Below are positions 33,721 through 63,797 of a stretch of 64,000 nucleotides of DNA, one piece after another. This DNA comes from Macquaria australasica (taxonomy: Eukaryota; Chordata; Actinopteri; Centrarchiformes; Percichthyidae). Below the pieces are notes generated by a model that saw only the letters and a program-made list of their open reading frames with translations, had not been told where the DNA came from and ran no database searches. The translations under genes were made by a program, and so were the position numbers. Positions within the stretch are counted from its first letter, which is position 1. The number at the start of each line of letters is the position of its first letter. The stretch is from positions 38,501 through 102,500 of the forward strand of contig SEMN01000455.1 of the NCBI GenBank assembly GCA_005408345.1. The letters run 5' to 3'.

Positions 33721-36700
33721 ATGCTAGCTTATTCTGTAAACACCATAAGGAGGCAAGATTTGTTGCTGTTTTACAAAAAAATAATCTTCACACTAGACTG
33801 ACATTGACATAATATTTGAGAGTTTTGGCCTTGCTTCATTTGGCCCATGTGTTACAGCTCAAACACAGAACACAATGATGGACACAATACCAGGAGAGAA
33901 GTTACTGCATGTAGGTTTATTGAAATAAATAAATGAAAAAAACACAACATATGCCATGCTCCACCAAGGTGCTGCTGCAGCAGGATGGAGGGAGAGAGAG
34001 AGAGCAAGCTGAACAAAAGGGCCTACTTACGTATATTGACTCAGCCCACTAATCAGCACAGGTGCCTGCAAATCAGATGATCAACCCAAAAACACCAGTC
34101 AACAGGAAACGCCAAAAGAAAACAAGATGTAACACATGAAAACTTTTAACTGAAAACTTGAATTAATAATGCCACCACCTCAGGATTATCTAACTGAAGC
34201 TAAATACAGTCAGTAGTGTTCAGATATGCAGACGTTTGTGTCTAAGATAACACTCTGTTACTATAACACTGGTTTGTACCATCCAGTAGTCTTGTGTGTT
34301 GTTATTTCAAGGTTGATTCGGTGGATTGGTTGTGTTAAACCGCCTGGCTCGTTGCCTCTGTAGTGGAGTGATGTGCCTTTCCTGGCTAGGGGATTTCCTT
34401 CTTCCAGAAGCACTCAAGGTTATTACTGTGTAGGAGGATCTGAGCTCTGCTTCAACGCCTGTTTGAAGTTCCCCACAACATTTTGCACTGCTAACACCCT
34501 CAGAGATCAGCCACAGCAGTCAGCTCACTCACTGAAGTGCAAAGTCAATCATATCTTCTCTTTTCTTTTCATAAAAGTCCATTTTAATCATTTGATCTGA
34601 GGTTACAATCATCATGACAGTTGTGTAAACTGTTTGAATCCACTTTCATCCACCTTTTACATTACACACACATACTTTATATATTAGTGATGTAATTACG
34701 GCTTGAATGTAGAGTTTTGGAGCGTAACAGATTACAGGTCTATTGATTCACATTGATTCCTCTGAAGTGGTTGTCTGTGTTGGCTCAGACTCTGTTCTCC
34801 AAAACAACTGGGACTCAAGCGGCACTCTTGGATCACTTGTGCCTCATAACTCGCCGGGGCTTGTTCATGTTTAGCCCTGTGATTTATACAATCTAACTAT
34901 GTAAGAGCTACAGATTAATGTACTGTATGGCAAAACCCTGTTTAAACTCTGTCTGTGCAGAAATGTCAAAGGAGATATCCTGTACACAATTACAAAACAC
35001 ACTCTTCTGGAACGAAAGGAAAATGATTTTTGTCTGTTTAATTTAAGGATAACTTGGCAAGAACTGATCTAAGCTCTGTGCAAAAGAAATGTCCCACCTT
35101 AAAGGCCTTTACACACCGGAGCCATTGTTTGTGTCCAATTAATTCTCACGTTATTATATTTTTTCGAACTGTACTTTCACACAGAATGTGAATATTATGC
35201 GCGAAAAAGCAACGTGATTTTATTTTGGAACAAGGTCCGTTTTTCTGAGCTTTCGCACTGCGAATAAAGGCATCAACCAATCACGCTGGGCGGAACAGAG
35301 GTCACGTCACGACTGATTGTTTGTGTTTCTCATCACCCTGTGTTATATGACAAAGACAAAAAAATTATAAAGACAACAAACTCATGGACAACGTGTGGAG
35401 CAGCATCGCCGGATGCAGGATAGCGATTGTTTGCAGTTCAAGTTGTCCTGTCAAATGTTTTACTGATGCATCTTTTATAATGGCGGTCTATAGAGCTGAA
35501 GTCCTGATGTCACTTCCTGTCTAGCTTCTGTTCCACTAGCTTCTGTAACTCAATGCAATCTCTCATTCAGCATGTCTTGCATTGGTCTCTTTGACAAAAT
35601 GAACAAAAAAACAAAAACAAAACAAAAAAACCCCCAGAAATATTGTATAAACAACGATATTAGTTTGATTTAAAAAAAATGACCATCCTTATCTACACGA
35701 CACACTGTTGAGTTTGGTTATCTTCCAGTGTTGGATTTTTAGTAATATGCGTTATAACACATGTTTTGAATGAAGTTTTCTTCCTTCTGAAGTTCCACTT
35801 CAGCTCTCTCTGGGGGAAAAATGCTTTTTGGGCCACAGGGAATGTTTTTGTTGCAGTACTGCAGTTGGCCACTGGGACAAATTGACAGCAAAGCAAACTG
35901 GGCACAGCACCTTACCCAGCACTACTGATACATCCATGTTGTGGTCCCAGTCATTTCGCTGTCAGTCAAGTTGCCAAATGACGGTGTCTTTAAAGCAACT
36001 GGAAATGAAGGGAAATTCAATGTGCAATTTTCCTGTAATAACTGCTTGTGGCCGCTGTTGTGCAAAAAGTTACACATTCTCGCTTTACACCCTGAACAAT
36101 CATATATTTATCTTTATCATTTAAATAAAATTGCTGCAGTAATCTCAAAATCACATCACAACCAAATTGCATTTGACACAAAACTACTTCAGCATAAGAA
36201 GTTATTAGTATGACTGTAGCCTTGTCTCACACTACGCTGCTCTCAAGCAGAAAAGCAATGACATTGATCTTCTGAGGACACTACTTTATAATGCACACTG
36301 AGACAAACTCAAACTATTAAAATGACCGATTTGAAAGCTGAATCTGTTTAATATTTGTCTTTGATGTTCCACGTGCATCAGATCTGAGGGAAACACCGCT
36401 GCAGCCTTGGAGCCTCTCCACAGGATTAAGCAGTCAGTCAAGCTGTGGAAAAGTTTTGTTAAGTGTTTCTGTTATTACCTTAGATAGAGCAGTTGCTGTT
36501 TTGACCGAGAAGATAACAAACAACATCCTTTTGAGCCTGTAAGAATGTTCTGTGGTCACAGGCAGGAATAATTAGTGGTATTCTCCAGGTTTGGACGCTG
36601 GCCAAAACCTGGCATTTCATCTGCCACTGTGAGCTAAATGTATATTGGGTTCAAATAAGATGAAATGGGCAATAGACGTGCAAGGTTTCACGGTAAATTC

Positions 36701-38551
36701 TTCTTGCGTATCGTTTTTCTCTCCCCTGTCTTTAAGTCGCTTGCTCTAAGCCCTCTTTTCTCTCTTTCTCCCCCTGTTTTGTTATTTTACCTGGAGGTGC
36801 AGGTGTGAAAGGGTGAGGCCGTGGAAAAACATTCGATTCCATAAGCTTGTCATGAAGGAATCCATTGACTGACCTCTGCATCTTGGCACACAATGACAAA
36901 TGGGTTTGCAATTTTCCGCCTGACTGAGAGGCAACAAAGCACATTTCCACTTTCACCGGCAGGCAGTGAGAGTACAGTCTTCCTCCATCATGCTCTCTAA
37001 CCAGGCAGTGAGCATTACACATAGCTGGACTCTTTACTTTGGCGTCTTCAGCTCTTATGGTCAAAATAGACAATTACACGCGGTATGATCTATCAAGACA
37101 AACATACTTAAATGAAAGCCTGACTTCAGACAGTGAGGTCATCTGTTGATGAGAGAGGAAGGCTTGTTTTTCTTGCATCAAATTTTAAGGACTAATCCTA
37201 AATTTATTTAATGTAATATATAAAAAAGCATTAATTGTCATGAGACACTGACATGCATTACCTCGTTCAGAGTTCAAACCATACTTAAGTTTCATAGTCT
37301 TTTGTGCCCACAGCTGTGAAACTTATAAATGACATGTGGTGTTTGCTTGTTTTTGTGATACTGGTTGTAGTTTTGACATAATTTTTAAGGCTTTGTTTTC
37401 ACAAATTGCCTATTTTACTGGTCTTGTTTTTAAGTGCATTGCTTATCAATTGATCAGTTGTATATATTATTTATTTTGTGGCTAGGCGTGCTGCTTAGCT
37501 ACACCAATGTCCTCTTGGAATATACAGTTTGTGTGTTAGTGTTACTACAGTAGTGGCAATATTTCTTTCATATGTTGTCTGCTGTGACTGACTTGTGTCT
37601 CTTTTGTTATTTTTTCACTGGGCAGGGGCGACCAAATTGGTTTCTTATTAATGAAATTATCTAATCCAATCTAAATTGTGACGTGTATACTGTATATGTA
37701 TATGTATATGAGTATGTGTCTGTGAGAATATCTTCTGCATTGAGGAGGATAATGGGGATCCTAAAACATGAGATTAAATGAAATGGTTAATGGGTATGAT
37801 TTTCATCGTGCATTGTTTTTGATCACCATTCCCCATTTGTTAAGCACATAAATGATTGTGTCTATTTGTCTTTTATAAAGTCGGTATATGAAACACTAAT
37901 ATGTAAATAAGTCTGTCATCTCCCCAAACAAAAAGAAACGTCAAAAAGATAACTGCAAGTCCTCGTCACTCATACATTATGTTCATAATGTTCTAAGCTT
38001 TTTTTCAATTATGCACATTTTTCTAAGTGAATATTACATCCATTAACTCTAATACCTTTCAGCACTGAAAAGCATCCAGCTCATATCTCAAAATCTAGCA
38101 GAGCTACACACAGTTTATGTTGTATTTCTCTGTGGGATACATCCGTCTTGTTTATGAGCACGCTGCCTGTATCGTTAACGACGGCTGGTAATTCCACTCT
38201 GCTAACCCGTGTTTTCACTGCTGATTGAATTGCTTCCAAAGCCTGCAAGAATGTTTAAAGTAGAAGCTATGGAAATGAACCAATTGACCTCTTTTCTGAC
38301 CCTAAAGATCTCCACGCCCTGTGGGAGCAGAAGCTGTCAGGCGGCACCAGAGTCGGGAAATCAAAGGGATCCATGCTGTTATTAGTGCAGTGGCACCCTG
38401 AGACCTACTGCCACTCCTCCAGCATGGCCCTCACACACATTATTGTCACACAGCTATCCTTTCAAAATGATGATTTAATTATATAATCACAATGTCAAAC
38501 TATTTATAAAACATGTTGCCAAATGTTATGCCCTGTTAACCAGTGAACTAT

Positions 38552-38556
<5 letters not shown>
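33721..38556. other. Gene-free stretch of the her11-fgf20b interval
   Basis: About 4.8 kb with no recognisable gene. The part at about 35100-35350, beginning AAAGGCCTTTACACACCGG, has the look of a decayed dispersed repeat. The part at about 36700-37080 is compositionally more even and could be conserved regulatory DNA. The 113-codon minus-strand frame there resembles no protein I know. Confidence 0.4.

Positions 38557-38609
<53 letters not shown>
38557..38609. repeat. (GT)n(GA)n compound microsatellite
   Basis: About 19 GT units followed by about 7 GA units, visible directly. Confidence 0.95.
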
Positions 38610-38869
38610 TGTGTGTTGTGTGTGCCCTGGCGGGGCAGTCTAGCCGAGCAGTCCAGCAGGGCGATTATGTCCTGTAGGGATAACCTGTCATGGTGCTGAG
38701 AGCCTAATTGATGCCTCATGCTTTTCAGGGGGCAATTATAGCGCCCAAATGTCAAGACCTAATTTGTGACTCTGTAATGTGGACACATGGGCCAGAGGAA
38801 GGGGTGACACGGCTGCTCCGGAGGGACTTTGGGCAGCAGATGTGAGGGGCTGGGGGGGGGGACTTAGTA

Positions 38870-39092
38870 TTCTTCAAAAACCTAAATTGAATTTCCAATG
38901 TCATGTGATGAAATGTGAAAAATGCTTCTTTATTCTGGAGTAGAAAGTACAATATTTCAATCTGAAATGTAGAATAAAGTACCACAAAAAGGAAAATCCT
39001 AAGTAAAGTACAAATACCTCAGATCTGTACTTAAGTAGAGTCTATGAGTAAATATACTTAGTTATTTTCAACCTCTGCCTCTCATGAGTGAA
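38870..39092. repeat. Partial reverse copy of the TACTTAAGTA-type element
   Basis: AAGTACAAATACCTCAGATC, TGTACTTAAGTAGAG and GTAAATATACTTAGTTA read as the reverse complement of the left end of the element at 21526-22056. Confidence 0.6.
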
Positions 39093-40439
39093 TTAATCAT
39101 TCAGACTATTTTATCGTTGTGGCCTAACACACTTCCTGTGGTTAATATTTCAATAAATGTCATATTCTAAAGGATACAGAATGTAAGGATTTTGTTGTTT
39201 TATCAACAAAGAACTTCTCTGCCTGAGGATAAAAACTATGTTCAGTTTTATACAAAATACTGTCAGAACCCTGTTATCTAGGTAAGTGTATATCACAGTA
39301 TGTCATATGACTTATATAACTACAACCGTATCCTGTCGTCGACCTGTCTCTGTATCTGTGTGCTGTGTTAGATGCTACAGATGGCAGCTGTGTGTTGTTG
39401 TTCTTCAGCTCAGCCTCCTCCAGGTACTGTGTGTTCAGATCCCTTTAGTTAAACAAAACACTGTCAGTCACTGGCACGGCCTGCAAACGCACCACAGTGT
39501 TGTTCACTGTGGGTGCCTGAACTCTGCAGAAATGATCTTCTTTTCTTCTTTTCTTTTTTTTTTTTGTTCCCCACAACACCTAAACATTGTTGTTTTCTAC
39601 TAATGTCTCCATGGAGATGCAAACAGAGGAGCATATTTTCAACTGAAGCTGACAGCTTGCGATGTGGAGTGTCGGGAAATCAGGTATGCTGGTCTAATTG
39701 GCGCTTGTGGAAGGCAGACCACAAAATCCTCTTAGCTATGAAACTAAAAATGATTTAACTTGAACGGAGTACAATGCAGCAAGTGTGAAAAATCATTTTT
39801 TCTTTCAGGCTACAAAACATGAATGATGGAAGGATGGAAGGTGGGATGATATTTGGGACTGCAGATTTTTCCAGAATGCCTCTCTCTCTCTCTCTTTCTC
39901 TCTCTTACGCTCTGTGGACTCGGATGAAAACCCCAAAGTATCAAGTGGATAACGCTATACTTACACTTCTGCTGTAATCCCTATAAACACACATGCAGCT
40001 CATAATTTGTGCGCACGGCAATTTACTAAGGAATAAACAAACAACAAAGAGCCTGAAATCAATAGTTGCAGGATTCAAATGACACAAAGCTGCAGACGCC
40101 ATCCCTGCGCAAACACAGTCTTAGAAGTGGCCACGGCTTTGGAGCAACAGGTGAGCTTCTCGGCACCTCCCCTGTCTTCCCCTACGCAGCCTACTAAATA
40201 TAGAAATTATGCTCTCTGATAATTGGGGGCAGACAACAAAGCCGGCTATATTTCCACCCTCCTCCTCTTCCTCCTCCTGCTGCTGCTGCTAAGTCATGTC
40301 CCCAGCTGACAAACAGCAGGCCTGAGATCAGAGTGTGAGAGCTTGAGTGCTGAGGGAACACCTGCGCTGTCTGACTGGACTGCGAAGATAGACACGGAAG
40401 ATCACTGACTTCCACACCTGCCCCGTGGACCCATGCCAT
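39093..40439. other. Gene-free stretch
   Basis: Contains a CT run at about 39882-39905 and a GCTGCTGCTGC run at about 40279-40290. No gene recognised. Confidence 0.4.
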
Positions 40440-40466
40440 ACACACACACACACACACACACACACT
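40440..40466. repeat. (CA)13 microsatellite
   Basis: Uninterrupted CA dinucleotide tract, visible directly. Confidence 0.95.
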
Positions 40467-42935
40467 TGATTGGATTTCCTCGAGAGCCCTTTAAGGCCGC
40501 TGCTGAGGAGGTGATGAAAGTCAGGGAGCATCCATTAAGCGTGGGAGACGGCCCTCCAGAGTGGGTGCGGATGAGGGGTTTAAGTGTTTTCAGCGAGGAG
40601 CCACAGACCACCTGGAGGAGGAGGAGTAGGTGGAACAAAAGCATCTGTCTCAGGGGCCAGGTAGACTCCAAAAACATCGGTTAAACAAGTGCCAAAGAGC
40701 ACTTCTGGGCATCAGGTATCACAAGTCAGGATTTCCAGCGCGTTTAGAGAGATGACCTTCAAAATCTCAAAAGGGGGGCAGCGGGGGTTACGCTCTTAGA
40801 TTTGCACAAAGTCTGCTTTTCATGGCCACAAGGGTAATGGCGACGAGCCCTGCTCTGAGACTTCAGCCTCTCTGGAGGTATTGCAACGACAAAAAAAGCT
40901 GCAGGTCAAAGTCATGGATAAGCTATTGTGGCAACACACTCTTTAGCTTGGAACGATGGGATAGGACAGGAATGAATCACGCCCTGTCCATCATTTTCAC
41001 GCTTGTTAACTTTTCTATGAAGCTACAGAAAGACGAGCAGTGACAGCACCTTTCCAAAAACAAGCACCAGAATCCTTTTTCATGTTGTAATAGGCTTGCG
41101 TGCATTTACCCGGTGGACGGGGGATGTCCACGTGCACGCAGGTTATAATACACCCTGGGATGCTGTCGTTAACCGACGACAGAAGTGCGTTGATGTTCAA
41201 GGTGTGCAGGTGGGAAAGTCCCGCAGTATCACACTGTACACAGGAGAGAGTTGGCAGCAGGTTTGACTCCCCGTATTGAAACACCCCCACTGGCTCGCCA
41301 TCACACACACACACACACGCTGAGATCACAGGCTGAGCTTTACATGCTTCAACACAGATCTTCCCCCAACCGTGGAGGAAACTGTGCACAGATATGAGAT
41401 AGTGGCTTTGTAAAAATAAATTTTAGCTGCTTTGTATTTAAACTAGAACACAATTTTAGTTGGTGCTTCTGTTGTTAAAAAAGACAGTAAAACAATCTTT
41501 CCATTAAACATTTTTAACACAAAGAAAAAGAAGCTGTCTGAAAACAAGAGAATGAGGCATTACATAGAAATGTCTTGGCCATCTTGGCTTCTGTTATTTA
41601 ATTAAGACATTTCAACAGGTCTACCATCCTCAAACTGTCAGCAGAGGTTACTTAATCCTTATTGCTCTGACCTCCACTTTTATACAGCAGCTAAAGTTGC
41701 TGGGCCCGAGCTAAAGGTCACATTTTATTTGGCCCTGATTGTTTCGTTGTTGCGCAGCATCTACATTAAGAGGATTCAGGAGGGGAGGCTTTGAAGTTTT
41801 ATGCGTGCATCAGGTCTACGACTCGTCTCTCGGCATAATGGTGTCCATAAAGAAAGACAACATTGATCTCGTAAGTGGGTTTATATGTTTAAACTCTGAA
41901 AGACAAAGGCAACCAGTAAAGTATACTTCTTTTAAAATATTGCTCTGTTAAAAGTAAAAATGTGGGTTCTTTAAATGAACATAGGTTAGAAGTGTACGCA
42001 TAGTGAACAACTATCAAAATACCTTCAAAAAATTCACAGTTTGAGCAATTTATTATTTGTATTGTCAGTTTGTTGACTTCAGATTCCTCCCGTAACACAT
42101 GCAACAGGAGTTTGGTTAGAATGAATATGTCAACAAACATTACAAAGATTTTTTTTTTTAATTGATTCACAGTTGCCGTATTGTGATAAAATGCATTTCA
42201 GAAGTGGGGATCTTTTCTAAATGTTGCCAATATGTTTCATATTTTTTGGTCATATTATAGTATATCACTAGCTGAGCTTTTTTCAGAATAAAAGACATAA
42301 TGGTACAGTGTCTCAGTCTTTATATAATCGATACAGTTTCTAGTGGTTTTTCTATATTGCATGAATCTAACTGTAAAAATATATTCTCAAATAAATAAAT
42401 ATATAACATAAATATATGTATCTAAAATGAATAAATAAATTGTTACATTTTTTTTATCTTTCAAACAGGTCTAGACACAGGTAAGAAAAACAACAGAATT
42501 CCTTCAAAGTCCTTCTGAACACACTCTCTGACACAGCACCCAAATTAAAAGTACCATTTCATGATAGTACAGATTCCCACGGACTCCTCATCAGCTGACG
42601 TCTCCGGCTGACCAGAGGAGATGCTCCCTGACCATTCAGCTCCGTTTCCCATTCGTCTCCTATTCCACGCAGGTACTTTTTAGGGTCGTCCGGCCTCTAA
42701 AACAAATGACCCCCTCATGCTGAGTGTGCAGACGTTCTGGCCTGTCCTCCTGGCTGCTGAGAGATGGCCCGTGCATTCCTCCAAGAGGCCCCGGTGCCTT
42801 TATCCCTGCTGGCCGGGCTGCTGTCCACCAGCCTGCACCGGCCACATCCCCACACCTGCGTCCCTCTTCTCTTCTCTGCTCCCTGCCTGCCAGGGCTTTA
42901 GCAGCTATTCCTGAACTGGACCAGGCCTCCAGGTC
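40467..42935. other. Region downstream of fgf20b, including its probable 3'UTR
   Basis: No other gene recognised. The fgf20b transcript runs leftwards into this region. TTTATT at 42049-42054 (AATAAA on the minus strand) is a candidate end, but other AT-rich signals exist nearby, so the 3' end is open. Confidence 0.4.
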
Positions 42936-44064
42936 TCAGCTGTGTCCCAGGATATCCCTGTACAGCTCTGGCACACGGTCGGGGTCCACAGGCCTGGGCA
43001 AGAAGTGTGTGAATTTCTGGTGCCGCCTGGATTTAGTCCCATCCCTTGGTGTCCCGTCTTTATTTAATGCCACAAAGTAACGCGTCCCTTTATCTCCGTG
43101 TTTGTAGAGGTTGGAGGAGTATGTGTTGTACCAGTTCTCCTCAAACTGCTCCCTGAAGACACATTCAGCCGTGAGCTTCTCCTGAAAACAAAAGGTGCAA
43201 CATAAGAGAAGTCCTGGCTCATGATGCAGACATAGAAAAGCATATTTTATTATTTCTCTAAATTCATCTTCCTGAAAATCAAATTCTCCAGATATGAGAA
43301 ATGAAAAAAGCTCCTTGTGGGTCATCACAGGGTCAATAACGAGGATTTGATTCAACATGAATAAGCAATTATGGTACTTACAGAGCCATACAGCTCTCCT
43401 TTGTCGTTCATCCCCAGGTAGAGTCCACTGTCCACCCCTCTAATGCTTATCAACCCAACAGCAAGGCTTATGAATTCCAAAATACCTGGAGAAGAATAAC
43501 ACAGTTGTTCTGTACAGACTTTGACAAAGATGAAAGAAAATTATCAAAGAAGCTCAAAAATTCAAATTCAGCTCTGACAGGAGCCTATTGGCACAGTTAA
43601 TACATTTTAATAAGCACAATTATATCATAAACTTGTTATTTTCATCATTATTTTTCAATCTTTCCTTGTGGCCGATTATTTTGATAATTATTAGTTTTAT
43701 TATAACTGCTGGTCACTTTGTATTGCCTTATACTTTTTGCTACCAAATTATATTAAAAGTAATTCTCTCAGTATTTACCAAAACGACTGTGGTCCTTCCT
43801 CGTCCCTTGCACTGTGCCATCCGGAAGTATTTCCAGATGAAAACCAGTTCTGCAGTATAACTGTCTCCTCCTGAGAATCCCTTTGAGGTGCGTTAAATCC
43901 GCCGTGGTGCTCCGCGAGAGCCTGTCCCCAGATATGAGGTGCTCCCCCAGCAGGGTCGGACTGTCCCCAAGAGGGGTCAGGAAGAAATGGGACCCGACCT
44001 GTGCGACACCATCGATGCCGTGCAAGACGCCTCCAACTTCCCCCAGAGCAGCAGCAGCAGCCAT
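42936..44064 (-). CDS. fgf20b: Fibroblast growth factor 20 (FGF9/16/20 subfamily)
   Basis: Three exons: 44064-43779, 43485-43382 and 43181-42936 (stop TGA 42936-42938), all GT/AG. The product is 211 residues, the same length as human FGF20. It starts MAAAAALGEVGGVLHGIDGV. The beta-trefoil core runs from about GILRRRQLYCRTGFHLEILP through RGVDSGLYLGMNDKGELYGS and FREQFEENWYNTYSSNLYKH to PRDGTKSRRHQKFTHFLPRP. No cleavable signal peptide is evident; this subfamily is secreted through an uncleaved internal hydrophobic segment, here FISLAVGLISI. It is an extracellular ligand of FGF receptors with heparan sulfate. Micu3 as divergent neighbour matches the FGF20-MICU3 association at human 8p22 and argues for fgf20 rather than fgf9 or fgf16. 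The b-paralogue label rests on linkage to her5/her11 and mmgt1. Confidence 0.92.
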
Positions 44065-44940
44065 AGCGTCAAAGCTCAGCGGGTAAAGTTCAGTGAGGAG
44101 GTCCGGAGGGAGCGCTCTTGCGTAGTAGACTACCTGGTTGCCACTGTTACTTATTGCATGTTTACGTCCACCTCCTCCGTTACTTAGCACATGCACAAGG
44201 ACACGCGGACGCGCGGATTTCTCTCCCCTGACATGAAACACTCACCAAATCTCCGCTGCTGGCTGCACCGATTTCTCCCTTTTATTTTTTATTTATTTAT
44301 TTATTTATTTTTTACCGCTGCGTCTTCATCAGTTGGGGGTGGGCTGCAGTTGCTGCTCAGATAGCCCTCATGTTGCATACCTGTCCACAGCGGATGGTGA
44401 CGCCTCAGTGGAGCCGTGCAGGAGACACAGCAGAGGAGGATTCAGTAGTGAGGGCTGAGCAAACGCTGCAGTGCAGGTACAGGAGCTCCTGGAGGTTTTG
44501 CGCTCAAAGTGGCAGGGGTGGTGAGGCAGGTGCAAAACCACAGGACTAGTAATGGGCGGGGCTGTCACAGTTCAGACGTGCCCTGGCAGGGATTTTTTTT
44601 TTCCTTCTCCCAAGGCATAAAGTAAGAGACACACAGGGAGAGAGAGTTGGTGGTGGGCTGTGGGTTTAAACTGAGCACTTATATCACTTAAAATTCAAAT
44701 TAGATCTGTAAACACAAAATATACGACACTTTAAATCAGCCCACGAGAGGTGAGACATAATTCATGTTTATCCAAAGATTTCTACATTTCCTTCACTCTC
44801 ACGAATCTGACGCCCTTTAATCCCAGAGCGACTTGAAATACCCACGGCATTTCTCGCGAGTTTGGAGCAGCAGCAGGCGGCTCGAGCCGCTCCGCTCTGC
44901 CCTGCGCGTTATCGGTTACGAGACCTCAGTGTAAACAGCC
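44065..44940. promoter_or_regulatory. Divergent fgf20b-micu3b promoter region
   Basis: 876 bp between opposed start codons. TCTCGCGAG at 44852-44860 nearly matches the TCTCGCGAGA element of TATA-less vertebrate promoters and lies about 80 bp before the micu3b ATG. CpG density rises from about 44820. A TTTA repeat tract lies at about 44282-44312. In the fgf20b frame, 59 codons without a stop extend upstream to an ATG at 44239-44241. Confidence 0.55.
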
Positions 44941-62237
<17,297 letters not shown>

Positions 62238-63797
62238 GTAAAGTCTTTTCTCACACTGTTAAATAGGGACAAGAATAAAAATGTACTAACAATGTTTAAT
62301 GTAACGATTGTTTTAAACGGTTCCCTAACAGAGCTTCCCATGGCACACTATCCTAGTATATAGTCAGGCTTTTCAGATGTGTTTTGAGGCCCACACTCTG
62401 CTCGCCTGAAGCATTGAGTTACACTGTAATATTAACGCCTGATCAACTGCCACCAGATACCAGCTTAAGTCTGCATACATGAGCAGTGAGCAGTGCAGTT
62501 TGTAGCCGTATAAATGTTTCAAAGGAAATGCACCTCTTGGGAATGGGCCTGATAATCTTCCCTAATAAATCTTAGGAAAGGAATTGATCTGTATGTTTTC
62601 GCAAACTGTGCTGCAATATGAAAAATGTCTATTTTGAGAGAAAAGAGAAAAATTGCCTCCATTTAGCCTCATTATTGTGAGATATTGATCCGGATGAAAG
62701 TGCAGTGAACGGTTAATATTTGACCGAGATACAGCATTTTTATTTTCTGACATGACTGTAACTTTGTCAGCAGTTAAAGGAGTAGTTCGACATTTTGGGA
62801 AATGCGCTTATTTGCTTTCCTGCCAAGAGTTAGATGAGAAGATCAATACAGCTCTTATATCTGTCTGTTAAATAAAGAAGCTCCAGCTGGTTAGCTTAGC
62901 TTAGCACAAAGACTGGAAACAGAGGGAAACAGCTAGCCTGGCTCTGTCCAAAAGTAACAGAATCCACCTACTAGCACCTCATTAATTAACATTATTTAGC
63001 TATATCTTGTTTGTTTAATCCGCCCAAAAGAGTGTAAAAACAACAAGTTGTGTTTTGTGGTGGATTATATGCGTCATGTGTGTGTTATTATTGTTTTTAC
63101 ATTTTGGTTTTAGCTTATGCTGGGCTAAGCTAACTGGCTGTAGCTCTTCTCTCGGCAAGACAGCAGATGAGTGTATTTACCAAAGAGTTGAACTGTTTGT
63201 TTCAGCATAAGCAGCCACACTAATTAGGATTTTTACAATTTATGATGATTGTTTTACCCTTGGCTGCCATTTTGAATAATTTTACATATGTAAACTAACT
63301 TCTGTGCTGCCAGTACTTCCCATGTTATTTTTTTAACTAAAGTAAATGAGTAAAATGTATAGATATTTGGGAGAACTATTGCTGTATGCTGAAAATCCAC
63401 AGCTGTGGTCACTGCAGAGGACCCAGATTTCTTTCTGCATACTTGCAGAACTACTGCAGAACGCGTGATCCATGACTGTTTCATAAAGAGGTGTAAGAGT
63501 TTTTGTTTCTCTGTAGTCTAATGTATTCTTGTTTTTCAGTATCCAATTTCTGCCAAGTAATATACAAAAAAGAACTGACAATACAGATTATTCATGGCAG
63601 CACATTTGTGTTGGTTTACATCTACAAAGTGTAACACTGGACTTATCATTTTCTCTCTGTTTTGTCACCAGGTGAAAATCCCATCATCAGTGCATGTCTT
63701 ACAAAGTGAACGAGCTGCCTGCTCTGTGCTTTCTACAGGGACAGAAGGGTTAACGCATGTTGCATCATCTTCACCGTGTAGGAAGTTTTAAAATAAA
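62238..63797 (+). other. micu3b 3' untranslated region, possibly spliced
   Basis: The stop TAG is followed at once by GTAAAG, a usable donor. A good acceptor, TTGTCACCAG, ends at 63671, and AATAAA lies at 63792-63797. A 3'UTR intron (62238-63671) would remove the foldback element at 62778. An unspliced 1.5-kb 3'UTR is the alternative. Confidence 0.45.
62778..63200. mobile_element. TTAA-type foldback element, second copy
   Basis: It begins after TTAA (62774-62777) with AGGAGTAGTTCGACATTTTG. It contains TTAGCTTAGCTTAGCACAAA and GACTGGAAACAG, and ends in a decayed inverted arm (CTCTCGGCAAGACAGCAGAT and beyond). Same family as 58699-59387. The right boundary is approximate. Confidence 0.7.

Noticed and set aside
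36732..37073. 113-codon minus-strand frame
   Set aside because: Unrelated to any family I know; more likely chance in less AT-rich DNA.
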